Below, one piece after another: positions 15,391 to 22,057 of a stretch of DNA of 22,954 nt; the first letter of the stretch is position 1; each line of letters begins with the position of its first letter. This DNA is from an uncultured Bacteroidales bacterium (GTDB lineage: Bacteria; Bacteroidota; Bacteroidia; Bacteroidales; UBA932), in NCBI GenBank assembly GCA_900544815.1, contig UQWT01000032.1, positions 1 to 22,954 on the forward strand. Reading direction: 5' to 3'. The notes below the pieces were generated by a model that was not told the DNA's origin, did no database searches, and saw nothing but the letters and a program-made list of their open reading frames with translations. Position numbers and translations under genes: made by a program.

Positions 15391-15422
15391 AAAAAAAGCA
15401 ACCGTTCATTGTCGGTTGCTTT
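15391..15422 (-). terminator. Intrinsic terminator of the Hc1 gene
   Basis: On the minus strand: a perfect 9-bp stem AAGCAACCG/CGGTTGCTT (15396-15404 and 15413-15421) with an 8-nt loop, running into a T tract (15391-15397). It lies about 30 bp after the Hc1 stop codon. Confidence 0.9.
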
Positions 15423-15452
15423 CCTAATCGTCAAAGTACCAGTTAGGTTAAA

Positions 15453-15626
15453 CTATTTAGTAGCTTCAATAGATACCTTTCTGAACTCTTTCATCATTTT
15501 AGAAAGTTCGATGGCTGCTTTTCTTGCGCGTGTGCCGGCTGCCTTGTTTCCTTTAACTGCCTGAGCTTCAGCGTCTTTATTAAAAGCCTCGAACTCAGCT
15601 CTAATTTTTTCTAGTAGTTCGTTCAT
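15453..15626 (-). CDS. Histone H1-like nucleoid protein (Hc1 family)
   Basis: A 57-residue basic protein, MNELLEKIRAEFEAF... ending FRKVSIEATK. It matches the small Hc1-type histone H1-like proteins common in Bacteroidota, with the typical VKGNKAAGTRARKAAIELSK stretch at 24-43 and a MMKEFRK helix. It should bind and compact DNA in the nucleoid. It is a single-gene unit with its own promoter upstream and a strong intrinsic terminator 30 bp downstream, as expected for an abundant protein. The ATG is unambiguous, since the family starts with MNEL. Confidence 0.9.
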   Translation of the reverse strand: MNELLEKIRAEFEAFNKDAEAQAVKGNKAAGTRARKAAIELSKMMKEFRKVSIEATK

Positions 15627-15660
15627 TGTGTTAAATTTTTACGGTTAAAAATGTCAACGG

Positions 15661-15692
15661 TAAAATTAATTAAAATAATATATATTTGCAAA
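15661..15692 (-). promoter_or_regulatory. Probable Hc1 promoter
   Basis: On the minus strand: TTTG (complement of 15689-15692), a 20-nt AT-rich spacer, then TAATTTTA (complement of 15661-15668; 7 of 8 against TAnnTTTG). The start codon is 35 nt further on. Confidence 0.5.
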
Positions 15693-15767
15693 AAAAATCT
15701 ATACACCCCCCCCTTAAAGCTGTTTGATTTTCAGCAGTTAGAAGAGGATTCTAATACTTTTTGAGCT

Positions 15768-16352
15768 ATGGAGTTTTCATTTAAAGAGATTATTGGTGCC
15801 TTTATGGTTCTTTTTGCGGTTATTGATATAACAGGCTCAATACCAATTATTTTAGATGTAAAATCAAAGGGAAGTAACGTAAGGCCGCTGTTTGCAGCTT
15901 CTGTGTCGTTGGCATTACTTATCTTCTTCCTTTTTGCCGGGGATGCGTTGTTGGCGTTGTTTGGAGTTGATATAAAATCTTTTGCCGTAGCAGGTGCAAT
16001 AGTTCTTTTTGTCCTTGCCATTGAGATGCTTATGGGGGTGGAGATAATGAAGTATAACGGGCCGGGCGGAAGCGCTACCCTTGTTCCGGTTGTATTTCCG
16101 TTGATAGCAGGTGCCGGAACACTTACCACACTAATAGCGTTAAGAGCGGAGTTTCATGTGGAGAATATCATTATTGCCATAATACTCAATATGATACTTG
16201 TCTATTTTGTATTAAGGCATCTCTCTTGGATTGAACGCAAGTTTGGCAACAGCGTTATCTATATTCTCAGAAAATTTTTTGGAATAATTCTTTTGGCTAT
16301 TTCGGTTAAGCTGTTTGCTACAAATATTATGGAGATGTTTAAGGTAAGTTAG
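15768..16352 (+). CDS. MarC family integral membrane protein
   Basis: A 194-residue protein with about six hydrophobic helices, matching the MarC/UPF0056 family of inner-membrane proteins. The opening FKEIIGAFMVLFAVIDITGSIPIIL (residues 5-29) and the mid-protein PVVFPLIAGAGTLTTLIAL (about residues 107-125) are the two most conserved MarC segments. Physiological substrates are not established for the family; the old link with multiple antibiotic resistance was withdrawn for E. coli MarC. It stands alone on the + strand, divergent from Hc1 and convergent with pth. An 8-C run lies at 15706-15713 in the upstream gap. Confidence 0.92.
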   Translation: MEFSFKEIIGAFMVLFAVIDITGSIPIILDVKSKGSNVRPLFAASVSLALLIFFLFAGDALLALFGVDIKSFAVAGAIVLFVLAIEMLMGVEIMKYNGPGGSATLVPVVFPLIAGAGTLTTLIALRAEFHVENIIIAIILNMILVYFVLRHLSWIERKFGNSVIYILRKFFGIILLAISVKLFATNIMEMFKVS

Positions 16353-16379
16353 CGGTTGTTTTTTTACAACTGCCAACTT
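16346..16379. terminator. Stem-loop between convergent marC-family gene and pth
   Basis: AAGTTAGCGGTTGT and ACAACTGCCAACTT pair over 14 positions with one mismatch and one G-T wobble around a poly-T loop. It overlaps the MarC stop codon and ends 7 bp before the pth stop. No T-run follows the stem on either strand, so termination is plausible but not certain. Confidence 0.5.
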
Positions 16380-16385
16380 ATCCGT

Positions 16386-16964
16386 TTATAAGTTTTTGGG
16401 ATTATGTACATTGGCAATGTTCATTGCTCTGTCGCAACCCAAAAAAGCAAAGTTCTTTATGGTCTCTATCGCCTTGTCTATAACAAAAGGCAGCTCCTTC
16501 TCCTCCTCCTCTTTCCACTCTCCAAGCACGTAATCTATCTGTTGCCCCTTTGCAAAGGCATCGCCTATACCTATTCTCAATCTGGCGTAGTTCTTGGTTC
16601 CTATAAGCTCGTTGATATTCTTAAGGCCGTTATGTCCCCCGTCGCTGCCCTGTTTCCTAAGTCTCACAGTTCCAAGTGGAAGTGCAAGATCGTCAACAAC
16701 CACAAGCAGGTTTTCAATCTTTATCTTCTCCTGCTGAAGCCAGTAGTTTACAGCTTTGCCGCTAAGGTTCATGTATGTAGATGGCTTAAGCAGAATGAGC
16801 TTGTGCCCTCTGTAAGAGACCTCTGCCACAGAACCGTATCTCGAAGACAAAAAAGAAGTGCCGGCTTCCTTTGCAAAGGCATCCAGCACTTTAAAACCTG
16901 CATTGTGCCTTGTATTTGAATATTCCGCTCCTATATTGCCTAATCCGGCTATAAGAAAGTTCAT
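16386..16964 (-). CDS. pth: Peptidyl-tRNA hydrolase
   Basis: A 192-residue bacterial Pth1, which frees tRNAs from peptidyl-tRNA that drops off the ribosome. Key residues are Asn10 (GLGNIG), catalytic His20 (TRHNAGF), the KPSTYMNLSGKAV motif, VVDDLALPLG with the conserved Asp, and GSDGGHNGLKNI. The ATG at 16964 is chosen because MNFLIAGLGN is the family start; an in-frame TTG three codons earlier (16973) is unlikely. The gene begins 23 bp after the rplY stop, the common pairing of L25 and Pth, so the two probably share a transcript. Confidence 0.95.
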   Translation of the reverse strand: MNFLIAGLGNIGAEYSNTRHNAGFKVLDAFAKEAGTSFLSSRYGSVAEVSYRGHKLILLKPSTYMNLSGKAVNYWLQQEKIKIENLLVVVDDLALPLGTVRLRKQGSDGGHNGLKNINELIGTKNYARLRIGIGDAFAKGQQIDYVLGEWKEEEEKELPFVIDKAIETIKNFAFLGCDRAMNIANVHNPKNL

Positions 16965-16987
16965 AAGGCACAAATATTTAGTTCAGA

Positions 16988-17578
16988 CTATTTCTTAGCT
17001 GCCGCAGCTGCTGCATTTGCAGCACCAAGAGCTGCACGGGTCATCTTAACAGCGCAGATGATAGTGCTCTTAGGAGAAACTATCTGAACATTCTCGTAAG
17101 AAAGATCGCCTGCTACGATGGTCTTGCCAAGCTGTAGGTTGGTGATATCAACAACAACATTGTCAGGAAGATTATCCATATCTGCAGAGATTTTAAGCTT
17201 TCTTGCAGATACAAGAAGTTTACCACCCTGCTTAACACCCTCTGATACTCCGGTGATAACAACAGGTACATCTATGATAACAGGTTTCTCATGAGAGATA
17301 GCAAGGAAGTCTACATGAAGGATAGCGTCTGTTACAGGATGATACTGTGCATCGTGGAATACACACTTGTATGTTTTGCCCTCAACCTCAATATCAATGA
17401 TAAATGATTTAGGGGTGTTGGTTACTTTTCTAAGCTCTTTCTCGCTTATAGAGAAGTTAACATTCTCAACGTTTGCGCCATAGATAACGCATGGTACCTC
17501 ACCGCTTCTTCTAAGCTGCTTAAGGTCTTGTTTGTTGCCAATCTTTCTGGCATTTCCTTTAAATAATAGTGTTTCCAT
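16988..17578 (-). CDS. rplY: 50S ribosomal protein L25 (long CTC/TL5 form)
   Basis: A 196-residue L25 of the two-domain general-stress type. The N-terminal 5S-rRNA-binding barrel holds RKIGNKQDLKQLRRSGEVPC (11-30) and the VIYG turn; the C-terminal beta domain has HVDFLAI, PVIIDVPVVITGVSEGVKQG and the LPDNVVVDITNLQLG segment. The tail is alanine-rich (AALGAANAAAAAAKK), as often in this group. It precedes pth on the same strand. Its leader (17579 to about 17645) contains a 5-bp hairpin GCCTG-N6-CAGGC at 17598-17613, whose role is unclear. Confidence 0.95.
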   Translation of the reverse strand: METLLFKGNARKIGNKQDLKQLRRSGEVPCVIYGANVENVNFSISEKELRKVTNTPKSFIIDIEVEGKTYKCVFHDAQYHPVTDAILHVDFLAISHEKPVIIDVPVVITGVSEGVKQGGKLLVSARKLKISADMDNLPDNVVVDITNLQLGKTIVAGDLSYENVQIVSPKSTIICAVKMTRAALGAANAAAAAAKK

Positions 17579-17651
17579 AATTAAAAAATGTGTTACTCAG
17601 CCTGAATATGCAGGCCCCATTGCACCAAAAAAGATGCCTTTTTGTCTGGCG

Positions 17652-17683
17652 CGAAGGTAAGGTATTTTTTTTGTAACCACAAT
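17652..17683 (-). promoter_or_regulatory. Probable rplY-pth promoter
   Basis: On the minus strand: ATTG (complement of 17680-17683), a 20-nt spacer, then TACCTTCG (complement of 17652-17659; 7 of 8 against TAnnTTTG). The rplY start is about 74 nt downstream. Confidence 0.5.
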
Positions 17684-17787
17684 AAAAGTTTATAGTTAAT
17701 AGTTAAAAGCGTTGGCGTTAGCCTTAATTTAGATGAAAGTGTATGGTTTATAGTGTAAAGAATGTAGAGAGAGTAAAGAAAACATTG

Positions 17788-17999
17788 CCATGGCAAAGCT
17801 CAAACAAGTTTGCCTTTGCTCATTTGGCTTACGGAAAAGGTTCGCTTTCGCGCAGCTTTTCCTCGCCATGGCAAAGCTCAAACAAGTTTGCCTTTGCTCA
17901 TTTGGCTTACGGAAAAGGTTCGCTTTCGCGCAGCTTTTCCTCGCCATGGCAAAGCTCAAACAAGTTTGCCTTTGCTCATTTGGCTTACGGAAAAGGTTC
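17788..17999. repeat. 78-bp tandem repeat array, 2.7 copies
   Basis: CCATGG starts at 17788, 17866 and 17944, giving a period of exactly 78 bp; the copies I compared are identical until the third breaks off at 17999. Each unit can fold into two stem-loops: GCAAAG-CAAAC/GTTTG-CTTTGC, and GGAAAAG/CTTTTCC around a GC-rich loop. As 78 is a multiple of 3, open frames run through on both strands, but they are pure repeats with no start signals and are not called as genes. It ends 28 bp before the -33 box of the rubrerythrin promoter. The sequence is unrelated to the 131-bp unit at the left edge. Confidence 0.95.
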
Positions 18000-18027
18000 A
18001 AATTTTTGTTAAATAAGTAAAAAAAAA

Positions 18028-18058
18028 TTTGCAGAATAAAAAATTTATACTACCTTTG
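18028..18058 (+). promoter_or_regulatory. Rubrerythrin promoter, consensus Bacteroidota type
   Basis: TTTG at 18028-18031, a 19-nt spacer and TACCTTTG at 18051-18058, a perfect match to TTTG-N19-TAnnTTTG. The start codon lies about 80 nt downstream, leaving an AT-rich leader. Confidence 0.85.
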
Positions 18059-18140
18059 CATTAGAATAATTCAAAACAAATAATTATTCAAATTGAAAAC
18101 AAGAGATAAAACAATAATAAACATTAAAAAGTTCACTATT

Positions 18141-18695
18141 ATGAAAAAGAGATTTATTTGTACAGTTTGCGGTTATGTTCACGAGGGTAACGAGGCTCCG
18201 GATTTTTGTCCACTTTGCAAGGCTCCAAAATCTAAATTCAAAGAGATGGTAGAGACAGATGGTGCACTTCAGTTTGCAGATGAGCATGTAATAGGAGTAG
18301 CTAAAGGTTGTGATGCAGAGGTGATGGAGGGGCTTAAGACACACTTTGCCGGAGAGTGTTCTGAGGTTGGAATGTATTTGGCTATGAGCCGTCAGGCAGA
18401 TAGAGAGGGATACCCTGAGATTGCCGAGGCATTTAGAAGATATGCTTTTGAGGAGGCAGACCACGCTGCAAGATTTGCAGAGCTTATAGGTGATGTTGTA
18501 TGGGATACAGAGACTAACCTAAAGAAGAGAATGGAGGCTGAAGCCGGTGCGTGTGAGGACAAGAAGAGAATTGCAACTTTAGCCAAGAAGTACAATTACG
18601 ATGCTATTCACGACACTGTTCATGAGATGTGCAAGGATGAGGCTCGTCATGGAAAAGGTTTCGAAGGGTTGTACAATCGTTACTTCAAAAAATAG
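18141..18695 (+). CDS. Rubrerythrin, reverse domain order (N-terminal rubredoxin)
   Basis: A 184-residue cytosolic peroxide-reducing diiron protein. Residues 1-30 form a rubredoxin-like Fe(Cys)4 site: Cys7-x2-Cys10 and Cys23-x2-Cys26. The ferritin-like four-helix domain follows with Glu72, Glu105-Ala-Asp-His108 and Glu167-Ala-Arg-His170 as the diiron ligand motifs. Classical rubrerythrin has the rubredoxin site at the C-terminus; this order is the 'reverse' form described in clostridia, an NADH-linked peroxidase. It protects anaerobes from H2O2 and O2. An in-frame ATG 16 codons earlier (18093) lies in the leader; the ATG at 18141 is chosen because the family begins MKKRFICTVC. It has a consensus promoter upstream and a strong terminator downstream, so it is a single-gene unit. 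Confidence 0.93.
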   Translation: MKKRFICTVCGYVHEGNEAPDFCPLCKAPKSKFKEMVETDGALQFADEHVIGVAKGCDAEVMEGLKTHFAGECSEVGMYLAMSRQADREGYPEIAEAFRRYAFEEADHAARFAELIGDVVWDTETNLKKRMEAEAGACEDKKRIATLAKKYNYDAIHDTVHEMCKDEARHGKGFEGLYNRYFKK

Positions 18696-18720
18696 CAAAA
18701 AAGAGGGGTATCAAATAGAG

Positions 18721-18746
18721 GAGGTGGCCGCGGCCACCTCTTTTTT
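18721..18746 (+). terminator. Strong intrinsic terminator of rubrerythrin
   Basis: GAGGTGGCCG/CGGCCACCTC is a perfect 20-bp palindrome followed by six T. It lies 25 bp after the rubrerythrin stop and also marks the boundary to the Rhs island. Confidence 0.93.
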
Positions 18747-18820
18747 CATTCTCTATTGTAATAGTAGTCGTTCCTCTCAACCACCTTGGGCGGCAGGTTG
18801 CGCATATTGTGGCTTATTCT
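18746..18820 (-). pseudogene. Rhs core remnant
   Basis: The minus strand reads ISHNMRNLPPKVVERNDYYY and then stops after three more residues. This joins two Rhs signatures: the 'NxxNLPxK' strand before the last YD repeats and the 'VVERNDYYP' start of the core. The DNA agtagtcgttcctctc (18764-18779) is identical to 21187-21202 in the orphan Rhs gene. In an intact Rhs the two signatures are separated, so this is an internally deleted scrap. It has no gene context of its own and starts right after the 175-residue lipoprotein gene. It marks the far end of the island and suggests an earlier toxin tip stood here. Confidence 0.75.
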
Positions 18821-19341
18821 TCAAAGTATTTTTTCCAAAAATCAAAATTAAAATTTATGGGCAGAATTCTAATTTTGTAGAAATCGTATTGAAGCTTATA
18901 TGGAAGACTATTTGGCTTATATTTAGTCCTATATAGGCAACTTATATCAATACTGCTTTCAAAAGTTTTTTGATTTTTAATAAAAATTTCAACCCATTCT
19001 CCATCCAAGGTAAGTTCGAAACATTTAACATCTTTAAATATAGAATCTTCAAAATACTTATCTAAATCTTTACTGTTAAATGTAATATTCTTAGCTTCAA
19101 TTGGTTTATAGCGTTTCGTGCTGTGTGGTTTAATCCTAAATAAGTGCAATAAGTTTCCTTTATGAAACCAAGCTACTTTATAATTATGGAAAGCTATGGA
19201 ATACACAAAAACGGTATCAACTTGATTATAAGATCTTTTTATTATTCTGTCAGTCCTTCTTTGCAAGCATGCTTGCGGATTACAACTACACAGTAAAACA
19301 GACAGAAATAGCATTATAGTTATAATAATTCTTGTTTTCAT
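18814..19341 (-). CDS. Hypothetical lipoprotein in the Rhs island (175 aa)
   Basis: The N-terminus is a lipoprotein signal (MKTRIIITIMLFLSVLLCSC) with lipobox LCSC and Cys20 as the lipidation site. The mature part is basic and aromatic-rich (AWFHKGNLLHLFRIKPHSTKRYKP; ends FDFWKKYFEE). I recognise no domain. The gene is AT-rich compared with the housekeeping genes to the left. It lies in a run of small genes between an orphan Rhs tip and an Rhs remnant, so it could be an immunity protein or a passenger; this is inference from position only. Confidence 0.65.
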   Translation of the reverse strand: MKTRIIITIMLFLSVLLCSCNPQACLQRRTDRIIKRSYNQVDTVFVYSIAFHNYKVAWFHKGNLLHLFRIKPHSTKRYKPIEAKNITFNSKDLDKYFEDSIFKDVKCFELTLDGEWVEIFIKNQKTFESSIDISCLYRTKYKPNSLPYKLQYDFYKIRILPINFNFDFWKKYFEE

Positions 19342-19430
19342 TCTTGTAGTATTTGTTAGTATTCACACTGCTCGACATATGCTAGCAATACTTTTATCAT
19401 TGTAATATTTCTTCCCGACAAAGAAGACTA

Positions 19431-19721
19431 TTAATGAGGATAAGAGAATATAAAAAATATAAACCATCGAAAAATTGTTGCCAATATATAACTTATAACT
19501 CTTATTTTACCTTTGACAAACAGCAATGAAAGTAATAGACCTATTAGGCCACACAATATTTGCATAATCAAATATTCATATGGTAATTTAAAAATAAATA
19601 GTACAACGCCACTTATATAAAGATAAAATAAACTAATAGATTCATAGATGTATATTATATCCACAAAAGAAACTACAACAGCAAAAGCTATTTTTATTAT
19701 TTTTTTAGTCAAAATTACCAT
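19431..19721 (-). CDS. Hypothetical small membrane protein (96 aa)
   Basis: Three to four hydrophobic helices fill the protein (IIKIAFAVVVSFVDIIYIY; LFYLYISGVVLFIF; MQILCGLIGLLLSLLFV; VISYILATIFRWFIFFIF) with short basic loops (KGKIR). It has no recognisable domain and very AT-rich codons. It could be a membrane immunity protein for a neighbouring Rhs toxin, but nothing proves this. The gaps to both neighbours (about 70-90 bp) hold no visible terminator. Confidence 0.55.
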   Translation of the reverse strand: MVILTKKIIKIAFAVVVSFVDIIYIYESISLFYLYISGVVLFIFKLPYEYLIMQILCGLIGLLLSLLFVKGKIRVISYILATIFRWFIFFIFSYPH

Positions 19722-19791
19722 TTTTCTCTTGATTTTGCATATTTATCATACATTATTACTCAATAGTTAATGAACCAAGATCTCACCACTT

Positions 19792-20226
19792 TTATTCACT
19801 ATTTAAAAAAAAGTATATCTTTGGAAAAACTTCTTCAAATGCATTATCCTGTAAAGAAGGGTTATTCCCATACTCTAAACCAGCTTCAATATACCAATTT
19901 ATCATTTCTTTTTGTTCAGCACTTGTCATTCTGAGTGAGTGAATAAATTTGTTCTCACCAATCTGTTCTATCAAATCAACGATAACTGCACCGTGATCAT
20001 AACCGACACTTTCATAAAATTTTAGTATTGATAATTGCATTATGGAAACATCATCGCCATTTACAGCCTTACTTAATAGTTCGCAATAATCTATACCTTG
20101 TTCATCTGAAACTACAAGTAACGATTCTGACACATCAATACCATTTATTACTTTGCCACCACAGCCGACAAAACAGATTAAGGGTATAGTATAGAACATA
20201 AAATTTTTAATAAAGTAATAATTCAT
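19792..20226 (-). CDS. Hypothetical lipoprotein, candidate immunity protein of the orphan Rhs tip (144 aa)
   Basis: Signal peptide MNYYFIKNFMFYTIPLICFV with lipobox FVGC, lipidated at Cys22. The mature part is acidic and helical (ESLLVVSDEQGIDYCELLSKAV; MTSAEQKEMINWYIEAGLEYG), the kind of acidic soluble domain common in immunity proteins. It starts 43 bp after the orphan Rhs gene on the same strand, the position normally held by the cognate immunity gene. No known immunity family is recognised. If it is the immunity protein, lipidation implies that the toxin is met in the periplasm or at the membrane. The alternative is an unrelated passenger. Confidence 0.65.
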   Translation of the reverse strand: MNYYFIKNFMFYTIPLICFVGCGGKVINGIDVSESLLVVSDEQGIDYCELLSKAVNGDDVSIMQLSILKFYESVGYDHGAVIVDLIEQIGENKFIHSLRMTSAEQKEMINWYIEAGLEYGNNPSLQDNAFEEVFPKIYFFLNSE

Positions 20227-20269
20227 TATTCAGTCTCCTTTTGTTTGTATGGTATTTTATCATCTCCTA

Positions 20270-21262
20270 TCACCTCCATGGTGCCATATTTTGTGGAATT
20301 AATACTCTTTCTACATACATATAATGTAGTTCTTTACCTCCGAACGTCCAATATAAAGAAATCCCAGTTCCAATTCCTTTAATAAATCCTAAAGAACCAA
20401 TTAACATATCAAATCCGTACTCAACTTTTTCATCTAATGTTCCCGCAAAATTAAATTTATAACCAGATGCGACTATGCCAAAAACTCCAAATAGATCTCC
20501 TCCAGTTCTCCAATATTTTCCGATATTGCTAATTTTTGTAGTTTTAATCCACTGATTGCCACTCCATCCGTTTTTATAAAAATTTGGATTCCATGAGCCT
20601 TTACTGTTTGTCAGCCTAAACGTGGCAGAACAGTTCTCCGCTAATAATCCTATACTGCCGGCAATAGCAGAGCCTTTTGATGAAAGAGATGCAACCTTAG
20701 TATTAAAATCAGCCATACTGCTTTCATTATCTAAATAATATTCAGAACTTTGTTTGTATAGATTTCCGTCTTTTCCCTTATTCTGAGTATAAAGAGTAAT
20801 TATTCCAAGATTTTCTTTAATGTAATTTTCTCCTATATTTGTCCATGTAATACCAGCGTCATCTTCAATTGTAAGATCTTGTGAATTTTTCCATTCAATT
20901 CTCATTTTCTCATCCTTCCCATTACCTTGGTACCAGTCTCTACCGTCTGGATCAAAATACATTATAGGATTCCCCCCGCAGTACACATAAGGAGACATAG
21001 AGGCGTACTTCTCTGCCAACGGATCCGGAACGAACCACCGTCCGGTGAAGTCATCATACATCCTTGCACCGTAGTCTGTGAAGCCAATGCCTCCAAGCGT
21101 CTGCACCTCCTTGCCGTTGTACTTGTAGAGGTTGGTTGCAAGTTGCGGATAACTGTTGCCTGTTGAGGTTCTCATACCCAAAGGGTAGTAGTCGTTCCTC
21201 TCCACTACACTGCCGCTGTCCTGTTGGCATTTGTATGTCAGTTGTATTTTCATCTTATTCAT
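20270..21262 (-). CDS. Orphan Rhs core with unrecognised C-terminal toxin tip
   Basis: A 330-residue protein made of the end of an Rhs protein. Residues 19-107 are the core: VVERNDYYPLG, NLYKYNGKEVQ, GFTDYGARMYDDFTGRW, PDPLAEKYASMSPYVYCGGNPI, DPDGRDWY. The large YD-repeat shell and the usual 'DHLGNVR' strand are missing; only about 18 junction residues (MNKMKIQLTYKCQQDSGS) precede the core. Residues about 112-330 are the variable tip, with no nuclease-like His or Cys cluster that I recognise; several glycine-rich hydrophobic stretches (GSAIAGSIGLLAE; FGVFGIVASGYKF; LIGSLGFIKGIGTGISLYW) could insert in membranes. There is no signal peptide. It looks like a displaced toxin tip kept as a silent cassette that could recombine onto the upstream Rhs gene. 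Confidence 0.8.
   Translation of the reverse strand: MNKMKIQLTYKCQQDSGSVVERNDYYPLGMRTSTGNSYPQLATNLYKYNGKEVQTLGGIGFTDYGARMYDDFTGRWFVPDPLAEKYASMSPYVYCGGNPIMYFDPDGRDWYQGNGKDEKMRIEWKNSQDLTIEDDAGITWTNIGENYIKENLGIITLYTQNKGKDGNLYKQSSEYYLDNESSMADFNTKVASLSSKGSAIAGSIGLLAENCSATFRLTNSKGSWNPNFYKNGWSGNQWIKTTKISNIGKYWRTGGDLFGVFGIVASGYKFNFAGTLDEKVEYGFDMLIGSLGFIKGIGTGISLYWTFGGKELHYMYVERVLIPQNMAPWR
20967..21178. repeat. Rhs core direct repeat, copy 1
   Basis: Aligns without gaps over 212 bp to 22743-22954, with about 27 differences by hand count (about 87% identity). Positions 21021-21076 (56 bp, starting ggatccggaacgaacc) are identical to 22797-22852. The direct orientation makes homologous exchange of the downstream toxin tips possible. 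Confidence 0.9.
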
Positions 21263-21426
21263 TTTTTCTTGTTTTTAAAAGATTTAAAAAGAGACATAAC
21301 AGCACTTCCGAGAGAATTCATTAGATTGTCACGTTTTTGAGTTGTACTTGTATATAATAACCTAATTGTCAGTCACCGCAATATGTAATATGCATTGCGG
21401 TGACTTTGTGTAAATATGGTTACGGT
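21263..21426. other. Gap with 12-bp hairpin between Imm11-like gene and orphan Rhs gene
   Basis: AGTCACCGCAAT (21371-21382) and ATTGCGGTGACT (21394-21405) form a perfect 12-bp stem with an 11-nt loop, 22 bp after the immunity gene stop. No T-run follows on either strand. It may be a terminator-like end of the active Rhs-immunity transcript. The rest of the gap is AT-rich, with no promoter I can support. Confidence 0.6.
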
Positions 21427-22053
21427 CTATTTATAATACTCGCATTCCCATCTTAAATCGGAAAAACGTTCACACTCAAATGCCGTTATTTTTTCTTTTT
21501 TCAGAATCTTGTGAAGCCTATCAGTTATTATTATTCTCAAAGAATTATCTTGTATGAAAACATCACAGCCGTCCCATGTATTTGCATCAAACCACCCTCC
21601 CACATATTCTTTATATTCAGTTATATGACCATTGTCATCTATTACAGGTTCTATAGGCTGGTTTTTCAAATCAAGCGGACCACTTCTGCCGACAATAGAA
21701 AAGCCGTTATATCCTTTAATAATACCACCTTTTTTGTCGTATATTACAACGGGATATGATTTCCATCCTGTTATTTTATTTTCCTCCAAAATATTCTTCA
21801 TTCTATCCGAGATAAGATATGCACTTGGCCATCTCATATCCAAAACATCCCTAAATCTTTTTCCCTCATGTGTTTGATGAAATATTAACGGGAATTCCAA
21901 TCCTGACCAGTCTCCCTTGATAATTTTTTCATTCATAAATGTATTTGCATCAAATTTTTGAAAGTATCTATTTCTATCCGGGAAAACAGATACAGTAGTT
22001 AAATACCCTTTACTGTGAAAAGTATAAAAATCTTTCATTGACAGTTCTTTCAT
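21427..22053 (-). CDS. Immunity protein, DUF1629/Imm11-like (MXAN_0049 type)
   Basis: A 208-residue soluble protein with the layout I associate with the DUF1629/Imm11 (MXAN_0049) immunity family: an N-terminal FPLIFHQTHEGKRFRDVL region, SAYLISDRMKNILEENKITGW (78-98), SYPVVIY, GYNGFSIVGRSGPLD (114-128), a GGWFDANTWDGCDVFI segment, and a second SLRIIITDRLHKILKKEKIT (171-190). The two 'I(S/T)DR(M/L)..IL...KIT' segments look like an internal duplication. There is no signal peptide, so it acts in the cytosol. It starts 4 bp after the stop of the Rhs/DUF2380 toxin, and this family is known as partner of DUF2380 toxins in Myxococcus, which supports the assignment. Met6 is an alternative start. Confidence 0.8.
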   Translation of the reverse strand: MKELSMKDFYTFHSKGYLTTVSVFPDRNRYFQKFDANTFMNEKIIKGDWSGLEFPLIFHQTHEGKRFRDVLDMRWPSAYLISDRMKNILEENKITGWKSYPVVIYDKKGGIIKGYNGFSIVGRSGPLDLKNQPIEPVIDDNGHITEYKEYVGGWFDANTWDGCDVFIQDNSLRIIITDRLHKILKKEKITAFECERFSDLRWECEYYK

Positions 22054-22057
22054 GACA

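Noticed and set aside
16965..16973. TTG start giving three extra residues to Pth.
   Set aside because: The ATG at 16964 yields the canonical MNFLIAGLGN start; TTG starts are rare.
17729..18020. Open frames of 68-90 codons through the 78-bp array on both strands.
   Set aside because: The period is a multiple of 3, so any stop-free unit gives a long frame; peptides are perfect repeats with no coding signals.
18093..18140. Upstream ATG in frame with rubrerythrin, adding 16 residues.
   Set aside because: The added residues are Lys/Ile/Thr-rich leader sequence and the family starts at MKKRFICTVC; the ATG at 18141 is preferred.
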